A model generated the notes under the pieces. That model did not search any database and was not told the origin of the DNA. It was given only the letters and a program-made list of their open reading frames with translations. Below, one piece after another: positions 30,907 through 39,558 of a DNA stretch of 64,000 bases (positions are counted from its first letter, which is position 1; each line of letters begins with the position of its first letter). Position numbers and translations under genes: made by a program. The DNA comes from Vogesella sp. XCS3 (lineage in GTDB: Bacteria > Pseudomonadota > Gammaproteobacteria > Burkholderiales > Chromobacteriaceae), in the NCBI RefSeq assembly GCF_020616155.1, contig NZ_CP085530.1, positions 3,124,501 through 3,188,500 on the forward strand. Direction: 5' to 3'.

Positions 30907-31144
30907 CTGTCTAGCGTATGCTGATGCATAGCTGCCTGATGTCGGGCTGCTAGTGTTTCAGTCGGACGGTTAAAGCATGACGGCATGGCTATTTATCGAC
31001 ATGAACCAGCTTATCGATATTTGGCAAATCAATAAAAGGCGCTTGTTTTATTGAAGTTATTTTGTCGCAGTACGGTGCTGACATTCCTTCGGCATGGGTC
31101 GCAGGAATGTATCCCCAAGCGATGAAAGACAGGAGAAACATGCG
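30907..31144. other. Gene-free leader of the small lipoprotein gene
   Basis: About 240 bp, less GC-rich than its neighbours, with TTATTGAAGTTATTTTGTCG-like AT tracts near 31050-31070. No clear -35/-10 pair at good spacing was seen; the promoter of the lipoprotein gene presumably lies here. Confidence 0.45.
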
Positions 31145-31444
31145 ATGAAATCGATCAGCCTGATATTGTTTGCCGCAGTGCTAGCTACCGCCTGTACCAC
31201 AATCGGCGATAAGCCAGCCGACATCCCGCCACAACTGATCCGTAACGCCGAGGGCGCTGTAGTCTGGAGCAGTTCGCAAGCATTTGGTCCGGTACCGCAG
31301 ACACTGGAAGCCAAAGGCAACGCCGTTTGCGCAACTCTCAACAAGGGCAATCAGACCTATCGCGCGCTCGGCTATCACCCGGACGCCCGCGATCTGTCGG
31401 GCAATAGCATTCCGGCGGGTGGTTTCTTCTGCGTGTTGCGCTAA
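31145..31444 (+). CDS. Small predicted lipoprotein
   Basis: 99-aa exported protein, start at 31145 behind AGGAGA. The N-terminus MKSISLILFAAVLATAC is a lipoprotein signal with lipobox LATAC, so the mature protein would begin with lipidated Cys17. The mature part (TTIGDKPADIPPQLIRNAEGAVVWSSSQAFGPVPQTLEAKGNAVCATLNKGNQTYRALGYHPDARDLSGNSIPAGGFFCVLR) has two further Cys (in AVCATL and FFCVLR) that may form a disulfide. The family is not recognised with confidence. It stands alone, with a weak hairpin downstream (31505-31545). Confidence 0.75.
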   Translation: MKSISLILFAAVLATACTTIGDKPADIPPQLIRNAEGAVVWSSSQAFGPVPQTLEAKGNAVCATLNKGNQTYRALGYHPDARDLSGNSIPAGGFFCVLR

Positions 31445-31673
31445 ATACTTTGCCCTGCATGCCGTTCCGTGTTGTATGAGCGACAGCACGGGCGGCGGCA
31501 CACGTACCCCTGCTTGCCTTGCTAGCCGGGGTTTTTGTTTACAGCTTGTACGTGTTGGTCGAGTTGGGGGCGAGATTGGTCTTTGCATTTGTTAATCAAA
31601 GCAGGTTTGAAATGCCGTAGCGATCGCGCCAACATGACAGGCGTCACCATGTTGTTTGGCTGGAGTCGTCCCC

Positions 31674-32672
31674 ATGTCGCGTTTCATCCGTTTTCTGTTG
31701 TTGACCGTATCACTGGGATTGGTTTGGGCTTATGGCGTTGTCGGCGCAGACGCCGCGCATGCCGGCCCATTGCGCGAGATTTGGCATCAACGTAAACAAG
31801 CGGTGACAGCGCTGCCGCGAGTGGGTGAAACCGCCATGCTGACGATAAGCGGGCGGCCCGTCCTGCTGCATGTTCCGCGCAGCTATCAGCCAGGCCAGCC
31901 CATGCCTTTGCTACTGGCACTGCATGGGGGCGGCGGCAGTAGCGACTTTATGGCAAACGACCGCCATTACGGGCTGATCGGTCACAGCGAGCAGGCAGGG
32001 TATCTGTTGGTGCTACCCAATGGCACCGGCGCGCTGGGCAATAAGCTGGCTACCTGGAACGCCGGGCGCTGCTGCGGCAAGGCGCGGGACGAAGCGGTAA
32101 ACGATGTGGCCTTTGCCCGCGCGGTGGTGGCCTGGGTGCAACAGCACTACACGGTAGCAGCCGGGCGCGTGTACGCGGTGGGGATGTCCAATGGCGGCAT
32201 GATGGCTTACCGGCTGGCTTGCGAGGCGGCAGACCTGTTTGCGGGTATCGCTTCGGTAGCAGGTACCGACAATACGCTGGCGTGCCAGCCATCGCGGCCC
32301 GTGGCCGTGCTGCATATTCATGCCCGGGATGACGACCATGTGCTGTTCAACGGCGGCGCCGGGCCCGAGGCGTTTCGCGACGAGAGCAAGGTAACGGATT
32401 TCACCTCAGTGCCCGTTACCGTGGCGCAGTGGCAGACCTATAACCAGTGCCGCCCGCAGCCGGTGCGTAGCCTGACAGCAGCGGGCGCTTATTGTGAGCG
32501 CTATACCGGCTGTGCGGCCGGTGGGGCAGTGCAGCTGTGCGTCACAGAGCAAGGAGGCCATAGCTGGCCCGGTGGTGGCCGTACCCGTCTTGGCAAGGCG
32601 TGTCCTACGCAGGCGCTGGATGCCAATGCGGTAATGTGGGCGTTTTTCAGTAGCTTGCCGCCGCGGCCATGA
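31674..32672 (+). CDS. Secreted alpha/beta-hydrolase, PHB-depolymerase/feruloyl-esterase type (LpqC-like)
   Basis: 332-aa exported serine esterase. A long signal sequence (about residues 1-33, ending DAAHA) precedes the catalytic domain. The oxyanion stretch LLALHGGGGSS and nucleophile elbow VGMSNGGMMAYRLACE (GxSxG) are intact; the Asp is probably in LHIHARDDDHV and the His in EQGGHSWPGG. This is the PHB depolymerase/LpqC esterase family (CE1-like). Substrates could be polyester oligomers or plant phenolic esters; sequence does not decide. There are several Cys, including a CC pair, consistent with an exported enzyme. Start at ATG 31674 following GGAG. Confidence 0.85.
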   Translation: MSRFIRFLLLTVSLGLVWAYGVVGADAAHAGPLREIWHQRKQAVTALPRVGETAMLTISGRPVLLHVPRSYQPGQPMPLLLALHGGGGSSDFMANDRHYGLIGHSEQAGYLLVLPNGTGALGNKLATWNAGRCCGKARDEAVNDVAFARAVVAWVQQHYTVAAGRVYAVGMSNGGMMAYRLACEAADLFAGIASVAGTDNTLACQPSRPVAVLHIHARDDDHVLFNGGAGPEAFRDESKVTDFTSVPVTVAQWQTYNQCRPQPVRSLTAAGAYCERYTGCAAGGAVQLCVTEQGGHSWPGGGRTRLGKACPTQALDANAVMWAFFSSLPPRP

Positions 32673-32760
32673 CGCTTGCTGAACAGTCTGTGCGCAGTGC
32701 GGGCGAGCCAAGCCAGCTGCGGTGCGCTAGCATGCGGTTTGCCAGTTTCAGGAGAACGCC

Positions 32761-33138
32761 ATGATCAGCCATATCGACCACGTGGTACTGACCGTTACCG
32801 ACATTGAAGCGTCGGTGGCTTTTTACTGCCGTGTTTTGCAGATGGAGGCGGTGACCTTTGCCAATGGCCGCCGCGCGCTGCATTTCGGCAACCAGAAAAT
32901 CAACCTGCAGCTACTGGGCCAGGAGCCGCGTAACCGTGCCGGGGTGGGGTCGGGAGACTTGTGCCTGATCACCCGTTGGCCGCTATCGCAGGTAGTGGCG
33001 CATCTGCAGGCCGAGGGCGTTGATATTGTCGAAGGCCCGGTAGCCAAAACCGGTGCGCAAGGTGTGATCCAGTCGGTGTACTTCCTCGACCCGGACCGGA
33101 ACCTGATCGAGGTCAGCGTCTACCCATCGCAGGCATAA
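32761..33138 (+). CDS. VOC-family (glyoxalase-fold) protein
   Basis: 125-aa single-module glyoxalase/bleomycin-resistance-fold protein. Metal-ligand candidates are His7 in ISHIDHVVLTV and Glu near the end in DPDRNLIEVSVY; the sequence resembles the GLOD5-like group. It has two beta-alpha-beta-beta-beta motifs (residues 1-55 and 65-121). The substrate is not predictable. ATG at 32761 follows CAGGAG. A terminator lies about 100 bp downstream. Confidence 0.85.
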   Translation: MISHIDHVVLTVTDIEASVAFYCRVLQMEAVTFANGRRALHFGNQKINLQLLGQEPRNRAGVGSGDLCLITRWPLSQVVAHLQAEGVDIVEGPVAKTGAQGVIQSVYFLDPDRNLIEVSVYPSQA

Positions 33139-33239
33139 ACAGCTTTTTTGGCAGTAGCGGGAACCAAGCGCACCGCGCGGGCTCACACCATGACTGTTTG
33201 TCTAGCAGGCACAACAGTGAGCGAACTTGACTGTGTTTA

Positions 33240-33266
33240 CCCCCGCCCGGTGCGGGGGCATTTTTT
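33240..33266 (+). terminator. Terminator downstream of the VOC gene
   Basis: CCCCCGC / GCGGGGG arms (33240-33246, 33252-33258), CCGGT loop and seven T (33261-33267) on the plus strand. Confidence 0.88.
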
Positions 33267-33302
33267 TGTCGCCAGCCCGGTGCCGCTGTATCAAACGAAA
33301 CA

Positions 33303-33329
33303 AGGGCCTTTCGCCATGCGAAAGGCCCT
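33303..33329 (-). terminator. Terminator after the LysE-type exporter
   Basis: 12-bp arms AGGGCCTTTCGC / GCGAAAGGCCCT (33303-33314, 33318-33329), CAT loop; on the minus strand it is followed by TGTTTCG. It lies 22 bp past the exporter stop. Confidence 0.85.
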
Positions 33330-33351
33330 CGTCGCAGGTAGCATTAGCGGC

Positions 33352-33969
33352 TTAACGCTGTACGGCAGCCAGCATCACCCCGGCCAGCACAAACAGCCCG
33401 CCAGAGGTACGCGAGAAGCGCTGCAGGCGTTGGCCGTGAGCCAGCCACCCACCCAGGCGGCCACCGGCGGCGGCCAATGCCACGGCCACTACCATATCCG
33501 CTACCACCCAGGTGGCGGCCATGGTCAGGTACTGCGGCCATAGCTCGCGGCTGGTATCCAGAAAGCGCGGCAGCAAGGCCGAGAAAAATACGGTGTCTTC
33601 CGGGTTGCTGACCGCCAGCAAAAATGCTGGACGAAAGCCGCTCCATAGCGGGCTGGCATGGCAGCCCTGCGCCTGGCCCAGCTTGAACGGCTTGCGCCAC
33701 AGGGTGATACCCAGCCATACCAGATAGCCCGCGCCCAGCATCTTTACGATGTTGAACGCCGCAGGCGAGGCAAACAGCAGGGCGGTAATGCCCAGTGCAG
33801 ACAGTGCCATCAGGGTAAGCGCGCCGGCAGAAAAACCCAGCGCGTTGGGGATGCCGCCACGTGCACCGTGCTGCGCGCCGTGTGACAGGGTTAGCAAGGG
33901 GCCGGGGCCCGGTGCCAGCATCAAGAGCACGATGGTGCCCAGGTACATAATCCAGTTGTGAAAATCCAT
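33352..33969 (-). CDS. LysE/RhtB-family amino-acid exporter
   Basis: 205-aa inner-membrane exporter with six hydrophobic segments. The RhtB signature APGPGPLLTLSHGAQHGARGGIPNALGFSAGAL is at residues 19-51, and GAGYLVWLGITLWRKP follows. Members export amino acids such as homoserine, threonine or lysine, but the substrate cannot be read. Start taken at 33969 (MDFHNWIMYLGTIV), 24 codons after the first open ATG, because conservation begins there. Its ribosome site is weak. Confidence 0.87.
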   Translation of the reverse strand: MDFHNWIMYLGTIVLLMLAPGPGPLLTLSHGAQHGARGGIPNALGFSAGALTLMALSALGITALLFASPAAFNIVKMLGAGYLVWLGITLWRKPFKLGQAQGCHASPLWSGFRPAFLLAVSNPEDTVFFSALLPRFLDTSRELWPQYLTMAATWVVADMVVAVALAAAGGRLGGWLAHGQRLQRFSRTSGGLFVLAGVMLAAVQR

Positions 33970-34550
33970 AGCCAATACTCGTCTGCCCTGGCGTGCGCAG
34001 GCAGCGTGCGGCCAACCTGGCGACGGTGGGTACCGTGGCATAGGCAGGCAGCTGGCGTGCGGGCGACAAGGCGTTACTGGCTGCTACCGTGCAACAGGCG
34101 CGGCGGCAAGCCATGATTCAATCGTTACTGCGGGAAAGAGGGCAGAAGCGAGGGGCGCTAACGCGGTGGCTCGGACTGGGTGTCCGGCTCGTCGGCGGGG
34201 GTAAGGCTATGGCGATGAGCAAAGCTGGGGGTGCGCAGGGCAAAGCTCTGGGCAAGTGGTGCAAGGCGGCCGCGGTGGGCGGCATTGGTTGGGCATAGGG
34301 TGCCCGGATTTTGCGCGGTCTGGCGCGGTTTTTTGGAAAACAATTTCTGCTTCCGGTGATGACGATGGTGCCATTCTAGGCGGGCGAGGGCTGCGCTGGC
34401 AAGTTTTGTGTCTATTTTATTAATCGCACCGTCTTGGTAAGTGGCTGCTTTTATTGGGTATGGCAGGGTGGCGTGTTTGTAATATTAGCCGCGTTGCCAG
34501 CCTGCTTGCCGCGCGCTAAGGTGTCGGGCTGTTATCAAAGGGAGAGCCCC
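33970..34550. other. Gene-free stretch between the exporter and exoIII
   Basis: About 580 bp. The open frame 34089-34298 (Gly/Ala/Lys-rich, no ribosome site) is unconvincing. The region holds one exact dispersed-repeat copy (34007-34016) and AT-rich DNA from 34320 to 34480 that should contain the exoIII promoter; no clean hexamer pair was found. Confidence 0.5.
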
Positions 34551-35321
34551 ATGCAACTAGCCACCTGGAACGTCAATTCGCTGAAAGTGCGCCTGCCGCA
34601 CGTGGTGCAATGGCTGGCGGAAAACCCCATCGATGTACTGTGCCTGCAAGAGCTCAAGATGGATCACCCGGTGTTCCCGCTGGCCGAGATCGAGGCCGCA
34701 GGCTATCAGGCAGTGTGGTTTGGCCAGAAAACCTATAACGGCGTGGCCATTCTGGTAAAGAACGGCCGCACCATCAGTGATGTCGTGCAGGGTATCCCCG
34801 GTTATGAAGACGAGCAGCGCCGCGTGATTGCCGCCACCGTCGATGGCATACGTGTCATCTGCGCCTATTTCGTTAACGGTGAGGCGGTGGATTCGCCCAA
34901 ATACCAGTACAAGCTGGGCTGGCTGGCCGCGCTGGAAGGCTATGTGGCCAGCGAGTTGGCCCGCTACCCGGATTTTGCCCTGCTGGGCGACTACAACATC
35001 GCGCCGGAAGACCGCGATGTGTACGACCCGGAAGGCTGGCGCGAGCAAGTGCTGTGTACGACGCCCGAGCGCGATAGCTTCCGCCGCCTGATAGGCATGG
35101 GGCTGGCAGACAGCTTCCGGCTGTTCAACCAGGAAGACAAGCAATACAGCTGGTGGGATTACCGCGCCATGATGTTCCGCCGCAATATGGGCGTGCGTAT
35201 CGACCATATCCTGATTACCGACAGCCTGAAGGCGCGGGCGACCGGCTGCGTCATCGACAAGACACCGCGCAAATGGGAGCGGCCATCTGACCATACCCCG
35301 GTAGTGCTGACACTGGCGTAA
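34551..35321 (+). CDS. xthA: Exodeoxyribonuclease III / AP endonuclease
   Basis: 256-aa Mg-dependent nuclease of base excision repair. Family motifs: ATWNVNSLKVR (Asn), CLQELKMD (Glu), ICAYFVNGE, LLGDYNIAPEDRDVYDP (Asp/Asn), and the C-terminal catalytic SDHTPVVLTL with WWDYRAMMFRRNMGVRIDHIL. Length and motif spacing match ExoIII/XthA. ATG at 34551 has AAGGGAGAG upstream; the open frame begins 39 codons earlier without conserved sequence. No linked repair genes. Confidence 0.95.
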   Translation: MQLATWNVNSLKVRLPHVVQWLAENPIDVLCLQELKMDHPVFPLAEIEAAGYQAVWFGQKTYNGVAILVKNGRTISDVVQGIPGYEDEQRRVIAATVDGIRVICAYFVNGEAVDSPKYQYKLGWLAALEGYVASELARYPDFALLGDYNIAPEDRDVYDPEGWREQVLCTTPERDSFRRLIGMGLADSFRLFNQEDKQYSWWDYRAMMFRRNMGVRIDHILITDSLKARATGCVIDKTPRKWERPSDHTPVVLTLA

Positions 35322-35426
35322 GTGCCATCAGCTGCGTATTGGCTGATGTTGTTGTAGCCATGGCCTGCAAAGCATGGTTTTAAAATGCATAGTGGGCCAG
35401 GGTGAAAAATAAAAAAGCGAAATCGC

Positions 35427-35455
35427 TTGCCGGGCACGGGCTTAGTGCGTATAAC
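35427..35455 (+). promoter_or_regulatory. Candidate promoter of the cold-shock gene
   Basis: TTGCCG (35427-35432), 17-bp spacer, TATAAC (35450-35455). The predicted start near 35462 gives a leader of about 146 nt before the cold-shock ORF, the size of leaders used by cspA-type genes as temperature-responsive structures. Confidence 0.5.
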
Positions 35456-35607
35456 GTGTTCAAGCAAGATTTCAAGCTAGTTGATCCAAAGTTCAGAGTT
35501 GTTCCACTTCAAAAGCGGTACTCCATTGTTTCATCCGGTCCCTTCTTGATTATTTCGCTGACAGGCATTTCGCCTAATTTTTTACGTTTTTTCAAAAGGA
35601 AGACAAA

Positions 35608-35811
35608 ATGGAAACCGGTACCGTTAAATGGTTCAATGATGCAAAAGGCTTTGGCTTCATCACTCCGGACGCAGGCGGCAACGACCTGTTCGCTCACTTC
35701 TCCGAAATCCAGGGCAACGGCTTCAAATCCCTGGCTGAAGGTCAGAAAGTAAGCTACGTATCCGGCATGGGCCAAAAAGGCCCACAAGCTACCAAAATCC
35801 AGCCGATGTAA
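35608..35811 (+). CDS. cspA: Cold-shock protein (CspA family)
   Basis: 67-aa single cold-shock domain, an RNA/DNA-binding chaperone. Both nucleic-acid-binding motifs are present: RNP1 KGFGFIT and RNP2 NDLFAHFS. The start [18 protein letters not shown] and AGGAAGAC site are typical. Codon use is of the highly expressed kind. The long AU-rich leader (35462-35607) suggests post-transcriptional control. It is a single gene closed by a strong terminator. Confidence 0.96.
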   Translation: METGTVKWFNDAKGFGFITPDAGGNDLFAHFSEIQGNGFKSLAEGQKVSYVSGMGQKGPQATKIQPM

Positions 35812-35837
35812 TATCGGTTGCCATTTTGCTGGCAATA

Positions 35838-35865
35838 AAAAAAGCCCCGCTTGCGGGGCTTTTTT
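35838..35865 (+). terminator. Terminator after cspA
   Basis: 13-bp arms AAAAAAGCCCCGC / GCGGGGCTTTTTT (35838-35850, 35853-35865) with a TT centre. Confidence 0.95.
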
Positions 35866-35876
35866 CATGTCTGCAC

Positions 35877-35904
35877 AAAACGCCGGCCACTTAGCCGGCG
35901 TTTT
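35877..35904 (-). terminator. Terminator after the DUF1523 gene
   Basis: 11-bp arms AAAACGCCGGC / GCCGGCGTTTT (35877-35887, 35894-35904). T-runs exist on both strands, so it can stop transcription from either side. Confidence 0.88.
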
Positions 35905-35922
35905 GCTTTTGCGCCTGTTTCA

Positions 35923-36447
35923 TCACTGTATGGCTGGGCGTGTCCAGCGCAGGGTCAGCCTTGCCAGCAGCACAAGCAGCACACCCCACAGACCAAAAGC
36001 TAGCCAGCGAATGACGCTCCACGTGCCTTCCCCCGCTTGTGCCAGGCGGATGCTGGTGATGTTGGGGTAGAGCGAGAACATATTGATGCGCCAGCCATAA
36101 GACGAGATGTAAGCGGGCTGCCGCGCGTTTTCCAGTGCGCGCGCCGTAGCCTGCACGTCGGAAGCATCAAATTTGAGGTAGGGTGGCCAACCCCAGGCGG
36201 TGTCTTCGTTACGGTAAACGCGAACATCGTCGATGGCATGCTGGGTATAAATCAGGTACATGTCGCGTACCGGCGAGTCGGCGGGGTTCTGTTTGCTGAT
36301 GGGGCCGTCTTTGTCTGCCAGCTTGACCTCGACGCCGGTAATGGTGGTGATGGCGTGTTCGGGCAGGTAGTAGTCCAGCAGCAGGCTGCCCGCAATGGCA
36401 AACAGGCCTAGCAGTGCCATACCAGCCTTACGAAATTTTGTACGCAT
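35923..36447 (-). CDS. DUF1523-family membrane protein
   Basis: 174-aa protein with an N-terminal membrane segment (residues 9-25, MALLGLFAIAGSLLLDYYLP) and a C-terminal one (about 145-165, WLAFGLWGVLLVLLARL), enclosing an extracytoplasmic domain. The start of that domain (DYYLPEHAITTITGVEVKLAD) and RDMYLIYTQ...VRVYRNEDTAWGWPPYLKFDASDVQATA are the DUF1523 signature. Function unknown. It stands alone and is convergent with cspA. Confidence 0.75.
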   Translation of the reverse strand: MRTKFRKAGMALLGLFAIAGSLLLDYYLPEHAITTITGVEVKLADKDGPISKQNPADSPVRDMYLIYTQHAIDDVRVYRNEDTAWGWPPYLKFDASDVQATARALENARQPAYISSYGWRINMFSLYPNITSIRLAQAGEGTWSVIRWLAFGLWGVLLVLLARLTLRWTRPAIQ

Positions 36448-36638
36448 TTTTATGGTTTCCCTTTAAAAATCATCAGGTTTAAGGTGTTTTACACAATTAT
36501 GCCCTTATACTTGCGGCCTGTGCCCGTGATTTTGTGCCGTGCCTGCTATCAAGCTGATGGTCTGGCCGACGGGCAGCCCGTTACACTGTAGGCCGGCCTT
36601 GCCGGCCATTTTGTTCATCCCGCTAGCCGGAGTTTTTC

Positions 36639-37277
36639 ATGCGTTTCATTTTTGCCGTACTGCTGTCTGCCTTGCTTGCCCCGGTGACCCATGCATCGGG
36701 TACGCCAGGGCAGTTCGATTACTACGTCATGGCCTTGTCGTGGTCACCGGACTATTGCGCGGTACGCCCTGACGACCGCGAGCAGTGCAGCCGCCAGTAT
36801 GGCTTTGTCCTGCATGGCTTGTGGCCACAGTATCAGCGCGGCTACCCCGCAGATTGCAGCCCTGAACGGTTTGACGAGGGTATGCTGCAGCAGTTTTCCG
36901 GCCTCTACCCCAGCCGCAAACTGTACCGCCACGAGTGGGAAAAGCACGGTACATGCAGCGGCCTGAGCCAGCCGCAGTATCACCAGCTGGCCGCCAGCCT
37001 GAAAGCCAGGCTGACCATCCCGGCAGCCTATCAGGCGCCGGTGCAGCCATTGCGCAAAACCCTTACCGAGCTGAAAGCCGAATTGCAAGCGGCCAACCCT
37101 TGGCTAGGCGCACGAGCGCTGGCGGTATCGTGCAGCGGCGGCGGGCGCTTCCTGAAAGAAATTTATGTGTGTACCGACAAGCAGGGCCGTCAGGGCCGTG
37201 CGTGTGGGGACGATGTACTGGCCAGCGAGCGCCGTAGCTGCCGCCAGCCGGATATTCTGGTACGTAGCGTACGTTAA
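36639..37277 (+). CDS. rna: Ribonuclease T2 family (RNase I-like)
   Basis: 212-aa periplasmic RNase cleaving RNA through 2',3'-cyclic phosphates. Signal peptide residues 1-19 (ends THA-SG). Both active-site motifs are intact: CAS I FVLHGLWPQ (His59) and CAS II RKLYRHEWEKHGTC (His98, Glu99, His103). Six or more Cys fit the disulfides of the family. Its stop (TAA 37275-37277) overlaps the first ATG of the patatin autotransporter, so the two are translationally coupled, an unexpected partnership of a secreted nuclease and a lipase. Confidence 0.93.
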   Translation: MRFIFAVLLSALLAPVTHASGTPGQFDYYVMALSWSPDYCAVRPDDREQCSRQYGFVLHGLWPQYQRGYPADCSPERFDEGMLQQFSGLYPSRKLYRHEWEKHGTCSGLSQPQYHQLAASLKARLTIPAAYQAPVQPLRKTLTELKAELQAANPWLGARALAVSCSGGGRFLKEIYVCTDKQGRQGRACGDDVLASERRSCRQPDILVRSVR

Positions 37278-39478
37278 TGATGATGAGAAACAAAATGAAA
37301 GCGCTGTTGGCCGCCTGCCTGTGTCTGCCTGGCCTGCTGGTGTGGGCGGCCGAGCCGGTAGCGCCACGCATCGGGCTCGTGCTGGGCGGTGGCGGGGCGC
37401 GTGGCTTTGCCCACCTGGGTGTGTTGCAGGAGCTGGAAAAGCTGCGGGTGCCGATTGCCTGTATGGCGGGTACTTCGGCCGGCGCGCTCATTGGCGGCGC
37501 TTACGCCAGCGGCCAGCAACTGGACGCGCTGGAAAGCCAGTTTGCCGCTGCGGACTGGGAAACCTTGCTATCCGGCAAGCCGCGCCGCCAGGATGTGCCG
37601 TACAGCCGCAAGCAGAGCGATAGCCGCAATTATTTCGATATCAGCATTGGTTTCCGGGATGGCAAATGGCGCTTGCCCAAGGCGGCGATCAATGCGCAAG
37701 GCATCGATCTGTTTATCCGCCAGCTCACGCGTGCGCGCAATGAAGACAGTTTCGACAAGCTGAGCATCCCCTTTCGTGCCGTGGCCACCGACCTGGAGAG
37801 TGGCGAAGCCGTGGTATTCGACCGTGGCGACCTGAGCCTGGCTATGCGTGCCAGCATGGCGGTACCCGGCATGTTTGCGCCGGTAGAGGCCGGCGACCAT
37901 GTGCTGGTAGATGGCGGCCTGGCGCGACAGCTGCCGGTAGAGGAGCTGCTGGGGCGCTGTGCCGACGTACTGATCGTGATCGACGTGGGCACGCCGCCGG
38001 TACCGCGTGAGCAGCTGGGTAATTTTCTGGACGTGCTGGACCAGACCACCTATCTGATGGTGGCACGTAACAGCCGCGAGTCGCTGGCGCGGCTGCGGCC
38101 GCAGGATATCCTGATCCGGCCGCAACTGGACGGCGTATCCCCGGCCGACTTTGGCGATAACGCACGCATCATCGAGGCCGGTCGTCAGGCTGCGCGAGCA
38201 CTGGCGCCACAGTTGGCCGCACTCGGCGTGGGCGCCGAGCAGTACGCCAGCTGGCAGCAGGGGCGCCATCCTGGCGAGCGGCCACGCATCGACAGCATCA
38301 ATCTGGCGGGCGATTTCAACTTTGTCGACGCGCAGGCCATGCAGCAAAAATTGTCGATCAGCAGCCGTCTGGGCCTGAGTGCGCTGCACCAGAAGCTGGA
38401 CGACGTGTTTGCCGAGGGCGATCTGGACAAGCTGGACTACACCCTGCGCCGCGAGAACGGCAGCCACGTGGCCGATGTGCACCTGCAAGAGCGCCATACC
38501 GGGCCCAACTACATTCGCGCCGGCCTGGAGTTGCGCAGCAGCACGCAGGGCGACGCCACCTTCTCGCTACTGGGTGAATACAAGCGCAGCTGGCTCAATA
38601 GTGCCGGTGGCAGCCTGCTGGGCGAGGCCAAGCTGGGCGAGGAGCCGACCTTCCGCGCCGAATGGCAGCAGCCGCTATCCGCCAGCTCGCCCTTCTTCCT
38701 GAGTGCGGGTGCGGGGCGGCGCGAAAAGCGCTACAACCTGTACATCGATAGCCATCAGCCCTCGGCCGAGCTGATCCGCCAGACCAATAGCCTCAATCTG
38801 GATACCGGCTTTAGCCTGGGCAAGCTGGGCGAGTGGCGTAACGGCTGGTACGCCAGCCGTGACAGCCTGGCGCTGGGCACCGGTGTGCGCGACCAGTTTG
38901 ACCTGAGCGATGCCAAGTCGCGCGAGCAGGGCTTGCGCAGCCTGCTGGTACTGGACCAGCTGGACAACCCGCGTTGGCCGCGTAACGGTTTTGCCATGCA
39001 GCTGGAGGCGCGCAAGCCATTGCACCGCACCGATGACCCTAGCCCGCAGCCTAGCGCGTCCTTGATGATCGATACCGTCAGTACCGACCGTCACGACATC
39101 AGCTGGCGTTTGACGCTGCGCGGTGGCTACAGCGACAAGAACGATGTCGCCGAGGTATTCGAGCTGGGCGGCTTCCGCAACTTGTCGGGCTATCAGCCTG
39201 GCGAGCTGCTGGGCCACAAGATGGCGTTTGCGCGCGGCATGGTGTCGTGGCGGGTGGCCAGCCTGCCATCGGCGCTGGGCTCCGGCTTGTACGTGGGCGC
39301 CTCGGCCGAGATGGGGCGCATGTGGTCCACCTTGCCGCTGGGGCGCACTACCCGCTGGCTACCGGCAGGTTCCGTGTTTATGGGGGCGGACACCTTGCTG
39401 GGCCCCGTGTTCATGGGGGTGGGGCATGGCAAGAATGGCCAGCTCACCGGCTACTTCAACCTGGGGGTGGAGTACTAG
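37277..39478 (+). CDS. Patatin-like phospholipase type Vd autotransporter (PlpD-like)
   Basis: 733-aa outer-membrane protein. Signal peptide about residues 7-25 (real start may be Met3 or Met7). Patatin domain 30-310 with oxyanion GGGGARG (37-43), nucleophile Ser67 in GTSAG and catalytic Asp212 in VDGGLARQLP. Then a POTRA-like segment (about 335-410, IDSINLAGDFNFVDAQAMQQKL...) and a BamA/FhaC-type beta-barrel (about 420-733) with alternating strands, ending in Tyr. This order is that of P. aeruginosa PlpD, in which the barrel exports the lipase. All catalytic residues are present. Coupled to the RNase T2 gene upstream. Confidence 0.9.
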   Translation: MMMRNKMKALLAACLCLPGLLVWAAEPVAPRIGLVLGGGGARGFAHLGVLQELEKLRVPIACMAGTSAGALIGGAYASGQQLDALESQFAAADWETLLSGKPRRQDVPYSRKQSDSRNYFDISIGFRDGKWRLPKAAINAQGIDLFIRQLTRARNEDSFDKLSIPFRAVATDLESGEAVVFDRGDLSLAMRASMAVPGMFAPVEAGDHVLVDGGLARQLPVEELLGRCADVLIVIDVGTPPVPREQLGNFLDVLDQTTYLMVARNSRESLARLRPQDILIRPQLDGVSPADFGDNARIIEAGRQAARALAPQLAALGVGAEQYASWQQGRHPGERPRIDSINLAGDFNFVDAQAMQQKLSISSRLGLSALHQKLDDVFAEGDLDKLDYTLRRENGSHVADVHLQERHTGPNYIRAGLELRSSTQGDATFSLLGEYKRSWLNSAGGSLLGEAKLGEEPTFRAEWQQPLSASSPFFLSAGAGRREKRYNLYIDSHQPSAELIRQTNSLNLDTGFSLGKLGEWRNGWYASRDSLALGTGVRDQFDLSDAKSREQGLRSLLVLDQLDNPRWPRNGFAMQLEARKPLHRTDDPSPQPSASLMIDTVSTDRHDISWRLTLRGGYSDKNDVAEVFELGGFRNLSGYQPGELLGHKMAFARGMVSWRVASLPSALGSGLYVGASAEMGRMWSTLPLGRTTRWLPAGSVFMGADTLLGPVFMGVGHGKNGQLTGYFNLGVEY

Positions 39479-39510
39479 CGCCAGAGGCGAGAGGTGGCCC
39501 GGTTTTGCCG

Positions 39511-39554
39511 CCGGCCCGTCTTGGCATAGGCCAGGCCGGGCCGGTTTGCTTTTT
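39511..39554 (+). terminator. Terminator after the patatin autotransporter
   Basis: CCGGCCCG / CGGGCCGG arms (39511-39518, 39537-39544) with an inner TGGC/GCCA stem, followed by TTTGCTTTTT. Confidence 0.75.
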
Positions 39555-39558
39555 GCGG

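Noticed and set aside
34089..34298. 69-codon open frame between the LysE gene and exoIII
   Set aside because: No ribosome site, low-complexity Gly/Ala/Lys composition and no neighbour support.
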